From: JAXGRD01 sp050946655
GTDB taxonomy: Bacteria; Bacillota; Clostridia; Peptostreptococcales; Anaerovoracaceae
Assembly: GCA_050946655.1 (NCBI GenBank)
Contig: JBMNVE010000008.1
Location: forward strand, 1-38,496
Reading direction: 5' to 3'
Length of the DNA: 38,496 nucleotides
Shown: positions 1 through 8,630 of the stretch, in pieces
How positions within the stretch are numbered: position 1 is the first letter of the stretch
Layout of the letters: the number at the start of each line of letters is the position of its first letter
Translations under genes and position numbers: made by a program
Notes under the pieces: model-generated
What the model was told of the DNA's origin: nothing
The model's input: only the letters and a program-made list of their open reading frames with translations
Databases searched by the model: none

Positions 1-74
1 GCTCCACCTCCAGGGGGTTCATAATATCGAACACCGCCTCCATCCGGCTGTGAAATGTTGCTATCCTTGTTCAT
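1..74 (-). CDS. Partial CDS, unknown protein (N-terminus only)
   Basis: An ATG at 74 sits 5-6 bases after a strong ribosome binding site (AGAGGAG), 21 bases past the DUF2007 stop, so a further gene of this operon probably starts here and runs off the window. Only 24 codons are visible: a polar, glycine- and proline-rich N-terminus that I do not recognise. A second reading frame starting at the ATG at 43 (MEAVFDIMNPLEVE) has more typical codon use but no ribosome binding site, so the frame is not certain. Confidence 0.35.
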   Translation of the reverse strand, partial: MNKDSNISQPDGGGVRYYEPPGGG

Positions 75-95
75 TTTTTCTCCTCTCTTTCCAAC

Positions 96-359
96 TCATG
101 CCTCCTCAAAATCATCTTCGATGGGAACGGGCACAATGACTTCCTTTGCCCGTTCCAAGGTTTCCTCCGGCACATATAACTCAATTGCCTGTGTAGTGTT
201 ACTTCCCAGTGCGATCTCCATAAAGTTGGCTGCGCCTTTGTATTTCTTTAGACTTGGTATTCCCTCCGCCTCCAACTTGGAGATGAGGATGTCCGCTTCC
301 AGGCTATTTGAGGCCGTGCACAGATAAATCCCTTCTCTCCATTCCTTTTTCTTCTCCAT
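96..359 (-). CDS. DUF2007-type putative signal-transducing protein
   Basis: A small 87-residue protein. It opens with a strand (GIYLCTASNSLEADILISKL) typical of the DUF2007 family, in which a ferredoxin-like fold moves between 'which copy/segment' residues and a conserved 'EAEGIPS' turn, followed by a C-terminal 'LYVPEETLERAKEVI' helix. The family is annotated as putative signal transducing, but no biochemical role is established. The start lies 3 bases after the thrS stop, so it is surely co-transcribed with thrS. The ribosome binding site is weak, suggesting translational coupling. The C-terminus is acidic (DDFEEA). The family call comes from memory of its motifs, not from a profile search. 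Confidence 0.7.
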   Translation of the reverse strand: MEKKKEWREGIYLCTASNSLEADILISKLEAEGIPSLKKYKGAANFMEIALGSNTTQAIELYVPEETLERAKEVIVPVPIEDDFEEA

Positions 360-362
360 CTT

Positions 363-2108
363 TTAGACCGCCTTTTCTTGGATTTCCACCAAAAGCTTAT
401 CGGCAAAATCTTCAACTTTCATCTCGGGGATTTCTCCGACCTTGCTGGAGCGCAGGGAAAGAGTTCCCGCTTCCATCTCCCGCTCTCCGATAACGCCGAT
501 ATAGGATGCTCTCTCGTTTCTCGCCTCCCTCAGCTTGTATCCGATCTTTTCATTTCGGATATCCACTTCTACCCGTAGACCCTTCCCTGTCAGGATCTCC
601 GATACCTGAAGGGCATAATCGGAAAACTTTTCCGTGACAGTCAACAGCTTCACCTGAACAGGAGCAAGCCAAAGGGGAAATTTCCCCGCAAAATGTTCCG
701 TTAGAATCCCGATGAACCGCTCGATAGAGCCAAAGATCACCCGGTGGATCATGATGGGCTTATGCTTTTCTCCATCACTTCCCACATAGTTGATATCGAA
801 TCTCTGGGGCATCTGATAATCCAGCTGTATGGTGCCACACTGCCATGTTCTACCCAAAGAGTCCTCCAACTGGAAGTCCAGCTTAGGCCCGTAAAAGGCG
901 CCGTCCCCTTCATTGAGGGTCAACTGGATCCCCAGTTCCTCCGCTGACTGAGCAAGAATGGTTTCCGCAATATCCCAATCCTCCTTACTGCCCATAGCAT
1001 CTTCAGGACGGGTGGAGAGTTCGATGTGATATTTGAACCCGAACAGTTTATACACACTGTCAATGAACTCGATGACCCCTTTGATTTCATCCTTCATCTG
1101 CTCCGGGAGCATGAAGATATGTGCATCGTCCTGTGTGAAAGTGCGCACACGCATCAAGCCGTGTAATGCTCCGGAAAGTTCATGGCGGTGTACCTGCCCC
1201 AACTCACATAGGCGGATGGGGAAGTCACGATAGGAGTGAGGGGCCCTTCCGTAGGTCAGCATCGCGCCGGGACAGTTCATGGGCTTGATGGCGTAATCCG
1301 CCTCATCGATCTGGGTAAAGTACATATTGTCCTTGTAATGGCCCCAATGGCCGGAGGTATGCCAGATTTCTTCGTTGAGAATCAGAGGTGTCTTGATTTC
1401 CTCATAGCCTCTCTTTCGGTGTTCCTCTCGCCAAAATGTCTCCAGTTGGTTGCGGATCACCATCCCTTTGGGCAGGAAGAAGGGGAAGCCCGGACCTTCT
1501 TCAAAGATGGTAAACAAGTCCATCTCCTTGCCGATCTTTCGGTGGTCTCTCTTTTTAGCTTCTTCGATTTTGTGCAGATACTCGTCCAGCTCCTCCTGGC
1601 TGGGGAAGCAAGTCCCATATATCCTTTGAAGCATCTTTTTTTCCGAATCTCCTCGCCAGTATGCTCCCGCCACGCTGGTCAGCTTAAGCGCCTTGATCCT
1701 GCTGGTCTTATCCATATGGGGCCCGGCGCACAGGTCGGTAAAATCTCCTTGTTTGTAGAAGGAAATCGTCTCTCCCTCGGGAAGATCATTGATCAATTCA
1801 ACTTTATAATCCTCCCCCTGCTCAGCCACAAAATCCAGGGCTTCTTCTCTGGGTAATTCGAATCGCTCCAAGGGTAAACCGTTCTTGACGATTCGCTTCA
1901 TCTCTTTTTCGATCTTCTTCAAGTCCTCCTCAGTGAACTTGTGCTCCAAATCGAAATCATAGTAAAACCCGCTATCGATAGCAGGGCCGATGGCTAGTTT
2001 TGCCTCCGGCCAAAGACGCTTTACCGCCTGAGCCAAAATATGGGATGCCGTATGTCTGTACCTTAGTTTTGTTTCTTCGTCATTGAAGTTGATGATTTCT
2101 TTTGCCAT
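363..2108 (-). CDS. thrS: Threonyl-tRNA synthetase, TGS-less form
   Basis: Charges tRNA-Thr with threonine in the cytoplasm. The 581-residue protein begins directly at the editing (N2) domain: the HxxxH motif is at residues 19-23 (HTASH) and its partner, C127 with H131 (CAGPH), follows. The class II catalytic core comes next, with the zinc cysteine at about residue 279 (MNCPGAM), motif 2 around 'RTFTQDDAHIF', motif 3 'IHRVIFGSIERFIG' and a C-terminal anticodon-binding domain. Typical bacterial ThrRS is about 640 residues; the missing 60 are the N-terminal TGS domain. No TGS sequence lies upstream because ddl ends at the adjacent base. The start is well supported by GAGGAAG before ATG. No T-box leader exists, since the gene is internal to an operon. 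Confidence 0.97.
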   Translation of the reverse strand: MAKEIINFNDEETKLRYRHTASHILAQAVKRLWPEAKLAIGPAIDSGFYYDFDLEHKFTEEDLKKIEKEMKRIVKNGLPLERFELPREEALDFVAEQGEDYKVELINDLPEGETISFYKQGDFTDLCAGPHMDKTSRIKALKLTSVAGAYWRGDSEKKMLQRIYGTCFPSQEELDEYLHKIEEAKKRDHRKIGKEMDLFTIFEEGPGFPFFLPKGMVIRNQLETFWREEHRKRGYEEIKTPLILNEEIWHTSGHWGHYKDNMYFTQIDEADYAIKPMNCPGAMLTYGRAPHSYRDFPIRLCELGQVHRHELSGALHGLMRVRTFTQDDAHIFMLPEQMKDEIKGVIEFIDSVYKLFGFKYHIELSTRPEDAMGSKEDWDIAETILAQSAEELGIQLTLNEGDGAFYGPKLDFQLEDSLGRTWQCGTIQLDYQMPQRFDINYVGSDGEKHKPIMIHRVIFGSIERFIGILTEHFAGKFPLWLAPVQVKLLTVTEKFSDYALQVSEILTGKGLRVEVDIRNEKIGYKLREARNERASYIGVIGEREMEAGTLSLRSSKVGEIPEMKVEDFADKLLVEIQEKAV

Positions 2109-3170
2109 TTATTCTTCCTCCATGGCAAGCTCAATGAGCCTGTCGATCAATTCTGTATAATCTATTCCTGCTGCTTCCCACATCTTGGGATACATACTGA
2201 TTTCCGTAAAGCCGGGGATGGTGTTGATCTCATTGAATACCACCTCTCCCTCATCACTGTAAAAAAAATCCACCCTTGCCATACCCCTACAACCCAGTGT
2301 TTTGTAGATCGTCAGGGCAGCATCCTTCATCTCACATTCCTTTGTGGGGGGAAGATCCGTAACGATCTCTGTACGAGATGCTGAGTTATGGTACTTGGCC
2401 TCGTAAGTATAGAACTCTTCTCCGGAAAATATTTCGCCGATAGGCGATGCGTGGGGTGAACGATTGCCCAGGACTGCCACTTCCATCTCCCTCCCGGTGA
2501 TCGCTTCCTCGATGAGTACCTTGTGATCCGCAAGGGCCGCTTTTTTGATCCCCTCAAGGAGTTCGCCCCTGGTAGTTGCCTTGGTGATCCCCACCGAAGA
2601 GCCTTCACATGCCGGTTTGACAAAGAGAGGGTATTCGTCTCTGAACACCCTTTCGATCCTGGCCAGTTCTTCCATGGGCTGAGAAGAAAAGGTGTAGCGA
2701 TCCGTCACGCAGTACCTTGCCTGCCGGATCCCCGTATTTCCCACTAATGCCTTGGTCACTGCCTTATCCATAGCGCAAGCTGAACTCAGGACGCCACAAC
2801 CCACAAAGGGAATTCCGGATATCTCCAGCAAGCCCTGTATGGTTCCATCCTCCCCTTCCTTTCCGTGGAGAATGGGAAAGACACAGTCCAACTTATATTC
2901 CCTTCCTCGCAGGGTACGCATCCCTCTAAAGGTCTTGTCCGGAGAGATGTATACCTCTCTATTGTTGATCCTTCGGATCCAGGACCCGTCTTTTATTTTC
3001 TCTCCGGGTGCTGCCGTCTCGATCCATTTACCTTCCTTGGTGATCCCCACGGTTCGAATCTTGTACTTTTCACGATCTATGTGATCCAGGACCGATGCCG
3101 CCGACATACAGGACACCTCATGTTCCGATCCGCTTCCGCCGAAGAGAATCAGGACTTCCTTCTTGCTCAT
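2109..3170 (-). CDS. ddl: D-alanine--D-alanine ligase
   Basis: An ATP-grasp ligase joining two D-alanines for the peptidoglycan precursor. The N-terminus shows FGGSGSEHEVSCMSAASV, typical of Ddl; the ATP-grasp region has KPACEGSSVGI, and the metal-binding end has ARVDFF and NEINTIPGFT. The omega-loop has a tyrosine (FYTYEAKYHN) where D-Ala:D-Lac ligases of the VanA type carry histidine, so a normal D-Ala-D-Ala product is expected. I place the start at ATG 3170 (353 residues), 5 bases after TGGGAG; the in-frame GTG at 3182 has no usable ribosome binding site. The site overlaps the end of the LCP gene (GAG TAA), indicating coupling. It is immediately followed by thrS. Confidence 0.95.
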   Translation of the reverse strand: MSKKEVLILFGGSGSEHEVSCMSAASVLDHIDREKYKIRTVGITKEGKWIETAAPGEKIKDGSWIRRINNREVYISPDKTFRGMRTLRGREYKLDCVFPILHGKEGEDGTIQGLLEISGIPFVGCGVLSSACAMDKAVTKALVGNTGIRQARYCVTDRYTFSSQPMEELARIERVFRDEYPLFVKPACEGSSVGITKATTRGELLEGIKKAALADHKVLIEEAITGREMEVAVLGNRSPHASPIGEIFSGEEFYTYEAKYHNSASRTEIVTDLPPTKECEMKDAALTIYKTLGCRGMARVDFFYSDEGEVVFNEINTIPGFTEISMYPKMWEAAGIDYTELIDRLIELAMEEE

Positions 3171-3172
3171 CT

Positions 3173-4417
3173 TTACTCCCACTCCAAATAATTGTAATCC
3201 GTTCCCTCTTCGCCATAATACCCGGATTTGGATTTGATCCGCTCATTGATCTTCAACACCCTGTCCGTCGGCTTGTAGTTCTTCTGCCCGAAAGCCTTTT
3301 CATGAAGATCAATGACATTGGTCTTCAGTGTTACGGGGATATCGTAGGATACCCCGTCGATCATGGCTCCCTCCCACTTGGCCGGCCATCCGATGCTTTC
3401 TCCGATATGGTAGGAATTGATGTCCATAAGCATACCCATCATCTCCTTAGAGGATAAACTGGTCTGCACCTGGGACAAACCCAGATCCACAACATTGTTC
3501 AATTGGGACAACTTCATGGTTTTCATCTTGTTGAAAGCGGAATCGATGACCTCTCTCATCCTTCCCGCCCTGGCATCATCTCCATCTGCCATTCTCATCC
3601 TGCAGAATCCGACAATTTGGATACCGTTCAATGTCCTATTTCCTGAGACTTCCACAGGAGCATTATCCATGCCTAGGTCCCGTGCGCTAACATAGATGCA
3701 GCGGTTCAACTCTTGTCGAGTCTTTTCATCGACGTAAACAACAAGGCCTCCCATGCTATCAGTAACCTCCGCTACTGTCCGCCAGTTAAGACGAACATAA
3801 CTCTCGATGTTCAGATCCAGGTTCCGGTTCAATGCCCTGATGGTATTCACCGGACCTCCGTAGGCGTGGGCATGATTCACCTTATCGATCCTATGGTATC
3901 CGTTTTCTTCCACATCCAGGAAGGAATCTCGGTAAACGGAGATCAATTTCACATCCTTGGTCTTTTTGTTGATGCTGACAATGATGATGCCATCGCTTCT
4001 AGCCTTATCATCATCTTCCTTGAGCTGCGGATTTGTGTCGATTCCCAAAAGAAGAATGTTCTGATAATCCTTCAGTTCTTCAGCGACCCTTGGATCGATA
4101 TCCAGGTCTTCTTTGGAAACATCCACCTGATCCACCTTGTCCAGTTTATTCAATAAGAAAAAGTATCCTAACATGGCGCCCGCTCCGATGAGGATGATCA
4201 GGCTGGCAAGGACGATGATCACCGTTTTTTTCCGGCTGTTCTTCTTCCCGCTGACCTTCTCCCTCTTCTTCCTTCCCTTCTTTTCTTTCTTTTTTCCCCT
4301 TCTTCCGACAGAAAACTCTTGGTGGTCCGAGCCCGCTCCGTCTTCGCCGCTGAGCCGCCCTCCGAATTCCTTTTCGAAATCTTCTTCTGAATAATATCCT
4401 TTTTTATCTGACCTCAT
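3173..4417 (-). CDS. LytR-CpsA-Psr (LCP) family cell-wall ligase
   Basis: LCP proteins transfer polyprenyl-phosphate-linked polymers (teichoic acids or capsule) to peptidoglycan on the outer face of the membrane. This 414-residue protein has a hydrophilic, very basic cytoplasmic N-terminus (many Lys/Arg at residues 42-64), one membrane segment at about 65-89, and an extracellular LCP domain with ILLLGIDTN, ARSDGIIIVS, the RDSFLD motif and the Arg-rich DGDDARAGRMREV substrate-binding motif. The ATG at 4417 is preceded by AAGGAG at good distance, which decides against the upstream in-frame ATG at 4432. It overlaps the end of rpe by 14 bases. Placement next to ddl and downstream of prkC fits a wall-growth role; which polymer it attaches cannot be told. 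Confidence 0.9.
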   Translation of the reverse strand: MRSDKKGYYSEEDFEKEFGGRLSGEDGAGSDHQEFSVGRRGKKKEKKGRKKREKVSGKKNSRKKTVIIVLASLIILIGAGAMLGYFFLLNKLDKVDQVDVSKEDLDIDPRVAEELKDYQNILLLGIDTNPQLKEDDDKARSDGIIIVSINKKTKDVKLISVYRDSFLDVEENGYHRIDKVNHAHAYGGPVNTIRALNRNLDLNIESYVRLNWRTVAEVTDSMGGLVVYVDEKTRQELNRCIYVSARDLGMDNAPVEVSGNRTLNGIQIVGFCRMRMADGDDARAGRMREVIDSAFNKMKTMKLSQLNNVVDLGLSQVQTSLSSKEMMGMLMDINSYHIGESIGWPAKWEGAMIDGVSYDIPVTLKTNVIDLHEKAFGQKNYKPTDRVLKINERIKSKSGYYGEEGTDYNYLEWE

Positions 4418-5081
4418 TTTGTCTCCTTGCATCCATCTTGTGCAAAAAATCTTTTGTTGCTCCTGCTATATCATCCGCTCCGAAAATCGATGATCCGGCC
4501 ACTACAATATTGGTGCCCGCATCCATTACCTGGCGGATATTGTCAAGAGTCACTCCCCCGTCCAGCGCTATGGTAAAGGAGAGATCTTTTTTTCTCTTGA
4601 GGCTGTCCAACATGCGGACCTTATCCAAAGCATAGGGAATCAAACTCTGTCCACCAAATCCGGGGTTTACAGACATGATCATCACCATATCCAACCTGGG
4701 AAGAATTTCATCTAAGGTCCAAATGGGAGTTGCCGGGTTCAAGGAGACCCCCGCCTTTATCCCCAAGGACTTGATGTGAGAAATGGTCCGATCAAGATGA
4801 GGACATGCCTCCTGATGCACGGTAATATACTCTGTATTTTCCGTGGCAAAGTCCTCCAGATGCTTGTCCGGATCTTCAATCATCAGGTGCACATCGAAGG
4901 GAAGTTTGGTCTTCCCCAGGAGGCTCTTCATGACCACCGACCCGTAACTGATATTGGGGACAAAGTGCCCGTCCATGACATCTACATGGATCAGGTGTGC
5001 CCCCGCGGACTGAATGATCTGTACTTCCTCTGCCAACCTGGAAAAATCGGCCGAAAGTATGGATGGTGCCAATTTATTCAT
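4404..5081 (-). CDS. rpe: Ribulose-phosphate 3-epimerase
   Basis: Interconverts D-ribulose 5-phosphate and D-xylulose 5-phosphate in the pentose phosphate pathway. The 225-residue TIM barrel shows all family hallmarks: APSILSADFSRL at the N-terminus, HVDVMDGHFVPN, DVHLMIEDP, the phosphate loop region MSVNPGFGGQ, and the second metal/catalytic aspartate in ALDGGV, followed by VVAGSSIFG. Full length. The start overlaps the rsgA end by 8 bases, matching the rsgA-rpe coupling known in Bacillus and Clostridia. The ribosome binding site (AAGGA) is about 13 bases away, so coupling probably helps initiation. Confidence 0.97.
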   Translation of the reverse strand: MNKLAPSILSADFSRLAEEVQIIQSAGAHLIHVDVMDGHFVPNISYGSVVMKSLLGKTKLPFDVHLMIEDPDKHLEDFATENTEYITVHQEACPHLDRTISHIKSLGIKAGVSLNPATPIWTLDEILPRLDMVMIMSVNPGFGGQSLIPYALDKVRMLDSLKRKKDLSFTIALDGGVTLDNIRQVMDAGTNIVVAGSSIFGADDIAGATKDFLHKMDARRQNEVR

Positions 5082-5943
5082 ATTCTTTTCGATTCCTTAT
5101 CTCCTCTATTTGTATACGATATGAATCGTACCTGCTTTGATGTATCTCCCCACCGTCCACGGCTGCCACAACAGCACAGCCCGGTTCTCTTATATGCCTG
5201 CAATTGTCGTATCTGCATCTTCCGATATACGGCTCCATTTCCGGGAAAAAATGATGGAGTTCTTCTTCCGTAGCATCCAGTATGTCGAAAGATGTGAATC
5301 CGGGGGTGTCATAGACCATTCCTCCAGCCTTCATGGAAAAGATTTCCACATGCCTTGTCGTATGCTTTCCCCTGCGCGTTTTCCGGCTGACATCTCCCGT
5401 CTCCGCGCCGATCCCCGGGTTGAGGGCATTGAGTATGGTGGATTTACCCACACCGGAAGGCCCCACAAAGGCCGTTCTGCCCTTCTCCATGTACTGCTCA
5501 AGTGCGGACAAGCCTTCACCGGTCACAGCACTTACCGGATACAGAGGATATATACTGCTGTATATCTGGGAGATTTCCTCTAAGATCCCGCCCTTCGCAA
5601 TATCCGTTTTGTTGATACACAGAATGATCCGGGCATTGCTTTTTTCTGCTGTAACCAAAAACCTGTCCGTGAGAGTAAGGTTGGGGCTAGGATGTGCTGC
5701 GGCAATCACTACCACCATTCTATCTACATTGGATATGGGCGGCCGAATAAATTCATTTTTTCGCGGAAGTATCTCATTGATGACACCTTCCTCGCCCTCG
5801 ATGGTCTGGATTTTTACTTCATCCCCCACCATGGGGATCAGGCCCTCCTTCTTGAATATGCCTCGCGCTTTACAGGTAAAGACAGTTGTACCCACCTTCA
5901 CATAGTAGAACCCCCCGATACCCTTTACGATGGTCCCTTGCAT
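5074..5943 (-). CDS. rsgA: Ribosome small-subunit-dependent GTPase RsgA (CpgA)
   Basis: A GTPase that checks late 30S ribosomal subunit maturation. The 289-residue protein has an N-terminal OB-fold, then a circularly permuted GTPase domain: the G4 motif NKTD (111-114) comes before the P-loop GPSGVGKS (161-168), followed by DTPGF. A C-terminal zinc-binding element shows Cys-x4-Cys-x-His-x5-Cys (CRYDNCRHIREPGC). Full length. The start ATG overlaps the prkC stop (TGATG), a sign of translational coupling. In B. subtilis the ortholog CpgA is a known PrkC substrate and the genes are adjacent, as here; phosphorylation in this organism is inference. Confidence 0.97.
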   Translation of the reverse strand: MQGTIVKGIGGFYYVKVGTTVFTCKARGIFKKEGLIPMVGDEVKIQTIEGEEGVINEILPRKNEFIRPPISNVDRMVVVIAAAHPSPNLTLTDRFLVTAEKSNARIILCINKTDIAKGGILEEISQIYSSIYPLYPVSAVTGEGLSALEQYMEKGRTAFVGPSGVGKSTILNALNPGIGAETGDVSRKTRRGKHTTRHVEIFSMKAGGMVYDTPGFTSFDILDATEEELHHFFPEMEPYIGRCRYDNCRHIREPGCAVVAAVDGGEIHQSRYDSYRIQIEEIRNRKEYE

Positions 5944-7880
5944 CAGATCAACTTCCCTTTGGTGAAGTCCACATTATAGTTACGAATGACCTCATTATCA
6001 AAGATAACCGTGATCGTCCCGATCCCGCTTCCCCTGATGGGCAGGTCTGCACCGCCGTCACTCTTGTTTCGTTGTGCATTGGAGACAACATTCCTGGTGC
6101 CGTTATCATCGGATACCGTTACTGTGAGGAAGAACACCTCATCCTTTGCATCGGCGTAATCGATATGTAAGTTGAAATCGGATGACGAGCCGGCACTGAC
6201 TACAAAGCTGATGCTGGTGCCTTTTTCCAGCTTCGTCCCCGGTTCGTATTCCTGAGACATGACCTTATCTTTGCTATATGTGGTGCTGGCATCATAGGAA
6301 ACACCTCCTGCCACAAAGCCTGCATTTCTAATGGCATCCTTGGCTTCGGAAATGGATTTCCCCTTTAGATCCGGCACTGTCCCCTCTCCTTTTCCTTTGC
6401 CGTCGCTAATGATCAAATTGATCTTTGTCCCGGTGGCGGCTTCAGAGCCCGCCTTGGGATCCTGGTCAATGACTGTCCCGGCTTCCTTTTCACTTTTCGC
6501 CGTTTTGACCTCTCCAACTTCGAAGTTGTATTTTTTGATTTTTTTCTTGGCTTCATCTTCTTTCATGCCGACAAGATTCGGGACCGCGTCTTCCGACGCT
6601 CCCTTGGATATGTTCACGGTGACCACTGCACCCTTTTTCACCTTTGTTCCCGCATCGGGGTCTTGGGATGAGATTTCCCCTTCTTCGTACTTGGCACTGT
6701 AGACCCGGTCACCCTCTTTGATCTTCAGCCCTTCATCTGTCAGTTTCTTTTCTGCTTGCTGATAAGTCATCCCCTTCACATCCGGGACCTGGATTTCCGC
6801 CTTGGAAAACACCCCCGTAGCAAGGACGATGATAAGCCCGATCAAAAGCAGGCTTGCAATGATGCCACCTATGAGGATCAACCTCTTTTTCTTCCGCGCC
6901 CCATCTGCCTTGTTCTTTCCCTTCTTCGGCGTAAGGTCATTTTCTTGTCCCGATGATGCGACCATCCTCAGCTCTTCCTCTTGGGAGGACCTGACGGCTT
7001 CCGCAGCACCTGCCACTGAGGGGACGGCAACATATGTCTTGTCCCCCACCACTCTGGTGACCAGCTCGATGTTGTTCAATTCGTCGATGAGATCTTCCGC
7101 CTTTTTGAATCGGTTAGTCTGGTATTTATCCGTTGCCTTCATGACGATTTTTTCCAATTGTGGCGGGATCCCGGCCACAAGCTGGGAAGGCGGCGTGATT
7201 TCTTCATTGATGTGCATCAAGGCTACGGCCACAGGATTGTCCCCGTCAAAGGGTACTCTTCCCGTGAGCATTTCGTACATTACAATACCCAGGGAATAAA
7301 TATCCGTCTTTTCATCTACATATCCACCCCTAGCCTGTTCCGGTGAAAAGTAATGGACAGATCCCATCACGGTTTCATTGGTGCCGCTGACAATCGTGGT
7401 GGTGCTCACTGCCTTGGCGATCCCAAAATCGGCGATCTTTGCGATCCCCTCTCGATTCACCAGTATGTTATGTGGTTTGATATCTCTGTGAATGATCCCG
7501 TGTTTATGGGCAATGGCAAGACCGGATGCGATCTGCTTGGTCAACTCAATGACCTGCTTATAGTCTAGCGGAGCCTCCTTTTGGATGATTTCGCTAAGGG
7601 TCTTTCCCTCTACCAGCTCCATGACAATATAGTTGATGTTCCCTTCTCTGCCAACATCGTAAATGCTAACGATGTTGGGATGGGAAAGGCTAGCTGCGGC
7701 ATGGGATTCTTTTCTGAAATTTTCAATGAACTTTGCATCCTTGGTAAACTCCGGTTTGAGAATTTTCAAGGCCACAAATCGATTGAGCAGCCTACATTTC
7801 GCCTTGTAAACCACAGCCATCCCGCCGTCACCTATTTTTTCCAGTAGTTCGTACCGGCCTGCAATCACCTTACTGCTCAT
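5943..7880 (-). CDS. prkC: PASTA-domain Ser/Thr protein kinase (PrkC/PknB type)
   Basis: A membrane sensor kinase that links cell-wall fragments to intracellular phosphorylation. The 645-residue protein has an N-terminal kinase domain with the glycine loop GDGGMAVVY, ATP lysine K39, the catalytic loop HRDIKPHN (131-138) and DFG (151-153). A Lys/Arg-rich juxtamembrane stretch follows, one membrane segment at about 334-357, then three extracellular PASTA repeats (about 362-430, 431-498, 499-567), each beginning with a VPDxxG or VPNLVG motif. A further C-terminal domain of about 75 residues resembles the tail of other PrkC proteins. The start overlaps prpC (ATGA). The pair forms the expected kinase/phosphatase module, and the next genes (rsgA, lcp, ddl) suggest roles in wall growth and ribosome assembly. 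Confidence 0.97.
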   Translation of the reverse strand: MSSKVIAGRYELLEKIGDGGMAVVYKAKCRLLNRFVALKILKPEFTKDAKFIENFRKESHAAASLSHPNIVSIYDVGREGNINYIVMELVEGKTLSEIIQKEAPLDYKQVIELTKQIASGLAIAHKHGIIHRDIKPHNILVNREGIAKIADFGIAKAVSTTTIVSGTNETVMGSVHYFSPEQARGGYVDEKTDIYSLGIVMYEMLTGRVPFDGDNPVAVALMHINEEITPPSQLVAGIPPQLEKIVMKATDKYQTNRFKKAEDLIDELNNIELVTRVVGDKTYVAVPSVAGAAEAVRSSQEEELRMVASSGQENDLTPKKGKNKADGARKKKRLILIGGIIASLLLIGLIIVLATGVFSKAEIQVPDVKGMTYQQAEKKLTDEGLKIKEGDRVYSAKYEEGEISSQDPDAGTKVKKGAVVTVNISKGASEDAVPNLVGMKEDEAKKKIKKYNFEVGEVKTAKSEKEAGTVIDQDPKAGSEAATGTKINLIISDGKGKGEGTVPDLKGKSISEAKDAIRNAGFVAGGVSYDASTTYSKDKVMSQEYEPGTKLEKGTSISFVVSAGSSSDFNLHIDYADAKDEVFFLTVTVSDDNGTRNVVSNAQRNKSDGGADLPIRGSGIGTITVIFDNEVIRNYNVDFTKGKLI

Positions 7881-8623
7881 TTACCTATCCCCCCGGTCAA
7901 TCTCAGACACACAACAGTGATATTGTCACTTCCCCCCGCTTTATTGGCTGCCGATATCAGGCTTTTTGCCAAGATCGACATATCTTTTTCCTTTTCAATC
8001 ATCTTACACATCTCCGCCTCAGAGACCTCACCGTAGAGGCCGTCGGTGCAAAGCACGATCACATCGCCTTCCTGCACATGGGTTTGGTAATAGTCCGCCT
8101 CAATATCCTTCTCCGCTCCCATGGCTCTGGTGATCACATGTTCCCCACGATGGCTCCTCGCCTCCTCGTGAGTAATGGCACCGAGTTTTACCAAGGTGTT
8201 GACGTAGGTATGGTCCTCAGTCACTTGAAACAGCTCATTCTTTCGAAAGATATACGCTCTGCTGTCACCGATGTTGACAAAATACGCTTTCTTCTCATGG
8301 ATGTAGCATATGATCAGCGTGGTCGCCATTCCCGAATTCTCGGGAAACTGTCCTGCCAAGGTGAGTATGCTGTCGTTGACGCTGTCTACGCAAGCCTTGA
8401 GATATTCCTTCAGCTCACTGCCCTCTCCGACGGATTGGATGGGGTTAGCCTTGATGTATTCAGCCACCCGCGTCACAGCCGTCTTGCTGGCGATCTCTCC
8501 GGCATTATTTCCCCCTACCCCGTCTGCAACCACGTATATATTTTCCTTGGGCATGACGAAACAGGCGTCCTCATTGTTGGAACGACTTTTCCCTTTGTCG
8601 CTTTGAAATCCTACGAATACCAT
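7877..8623 (-). CDS. prpC: PP2C-type serine/threonine phosphatase (PrpC/Stp)
   Basis: A metal-dependent phosphatase that reverses PrkC phosphorylation. At 248 residues it is full length for the bacterial PrpC/Stp group. Visible metal-binding and family motifs are SNNEDACFV, VADGVGGNNAGEIAS, GDSRAYIFR, TEDHTYV, LCTDGLYGEV and GGSDNITVVCL. There is no membrane segment, so it acts in the cytoplasm. The start has a strong AGGAGGAG ribosome binding site, and the end overlaps the prkC start by 4 bases, so the two products are probably made in a fixed ratio. Confidence 0.97.
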   Translation of the reverse strand: MVFVGFQSDKGKSRSNNEDACFVMPKENIYVVADGVGGNNAGEIASKTAVTRVAEYIKANPIQSVGEGSELKEYLKACVDSVNDSILTLAGQFPENSGMATTLIICYIHEKKAYFVNIGDSRAYIFRKNELFQVTEDHTYVNTLVKLGAITHEEARSHRGEHVITRAMGAEKDIEADYYQTHVQEGDVIVLCTDGLYGEVSEAEMCKMIEKEKDMSILAKSLISAANKAGGSDNITVVCLRLTGGIGK

Positions 8624-8630
8624 ACTCCTC

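Noticed and set aside
2109..2200. T-box leader for thrS
   Set aside because: thrS starts directly after ddl with no gap; no leader or terminator is present.
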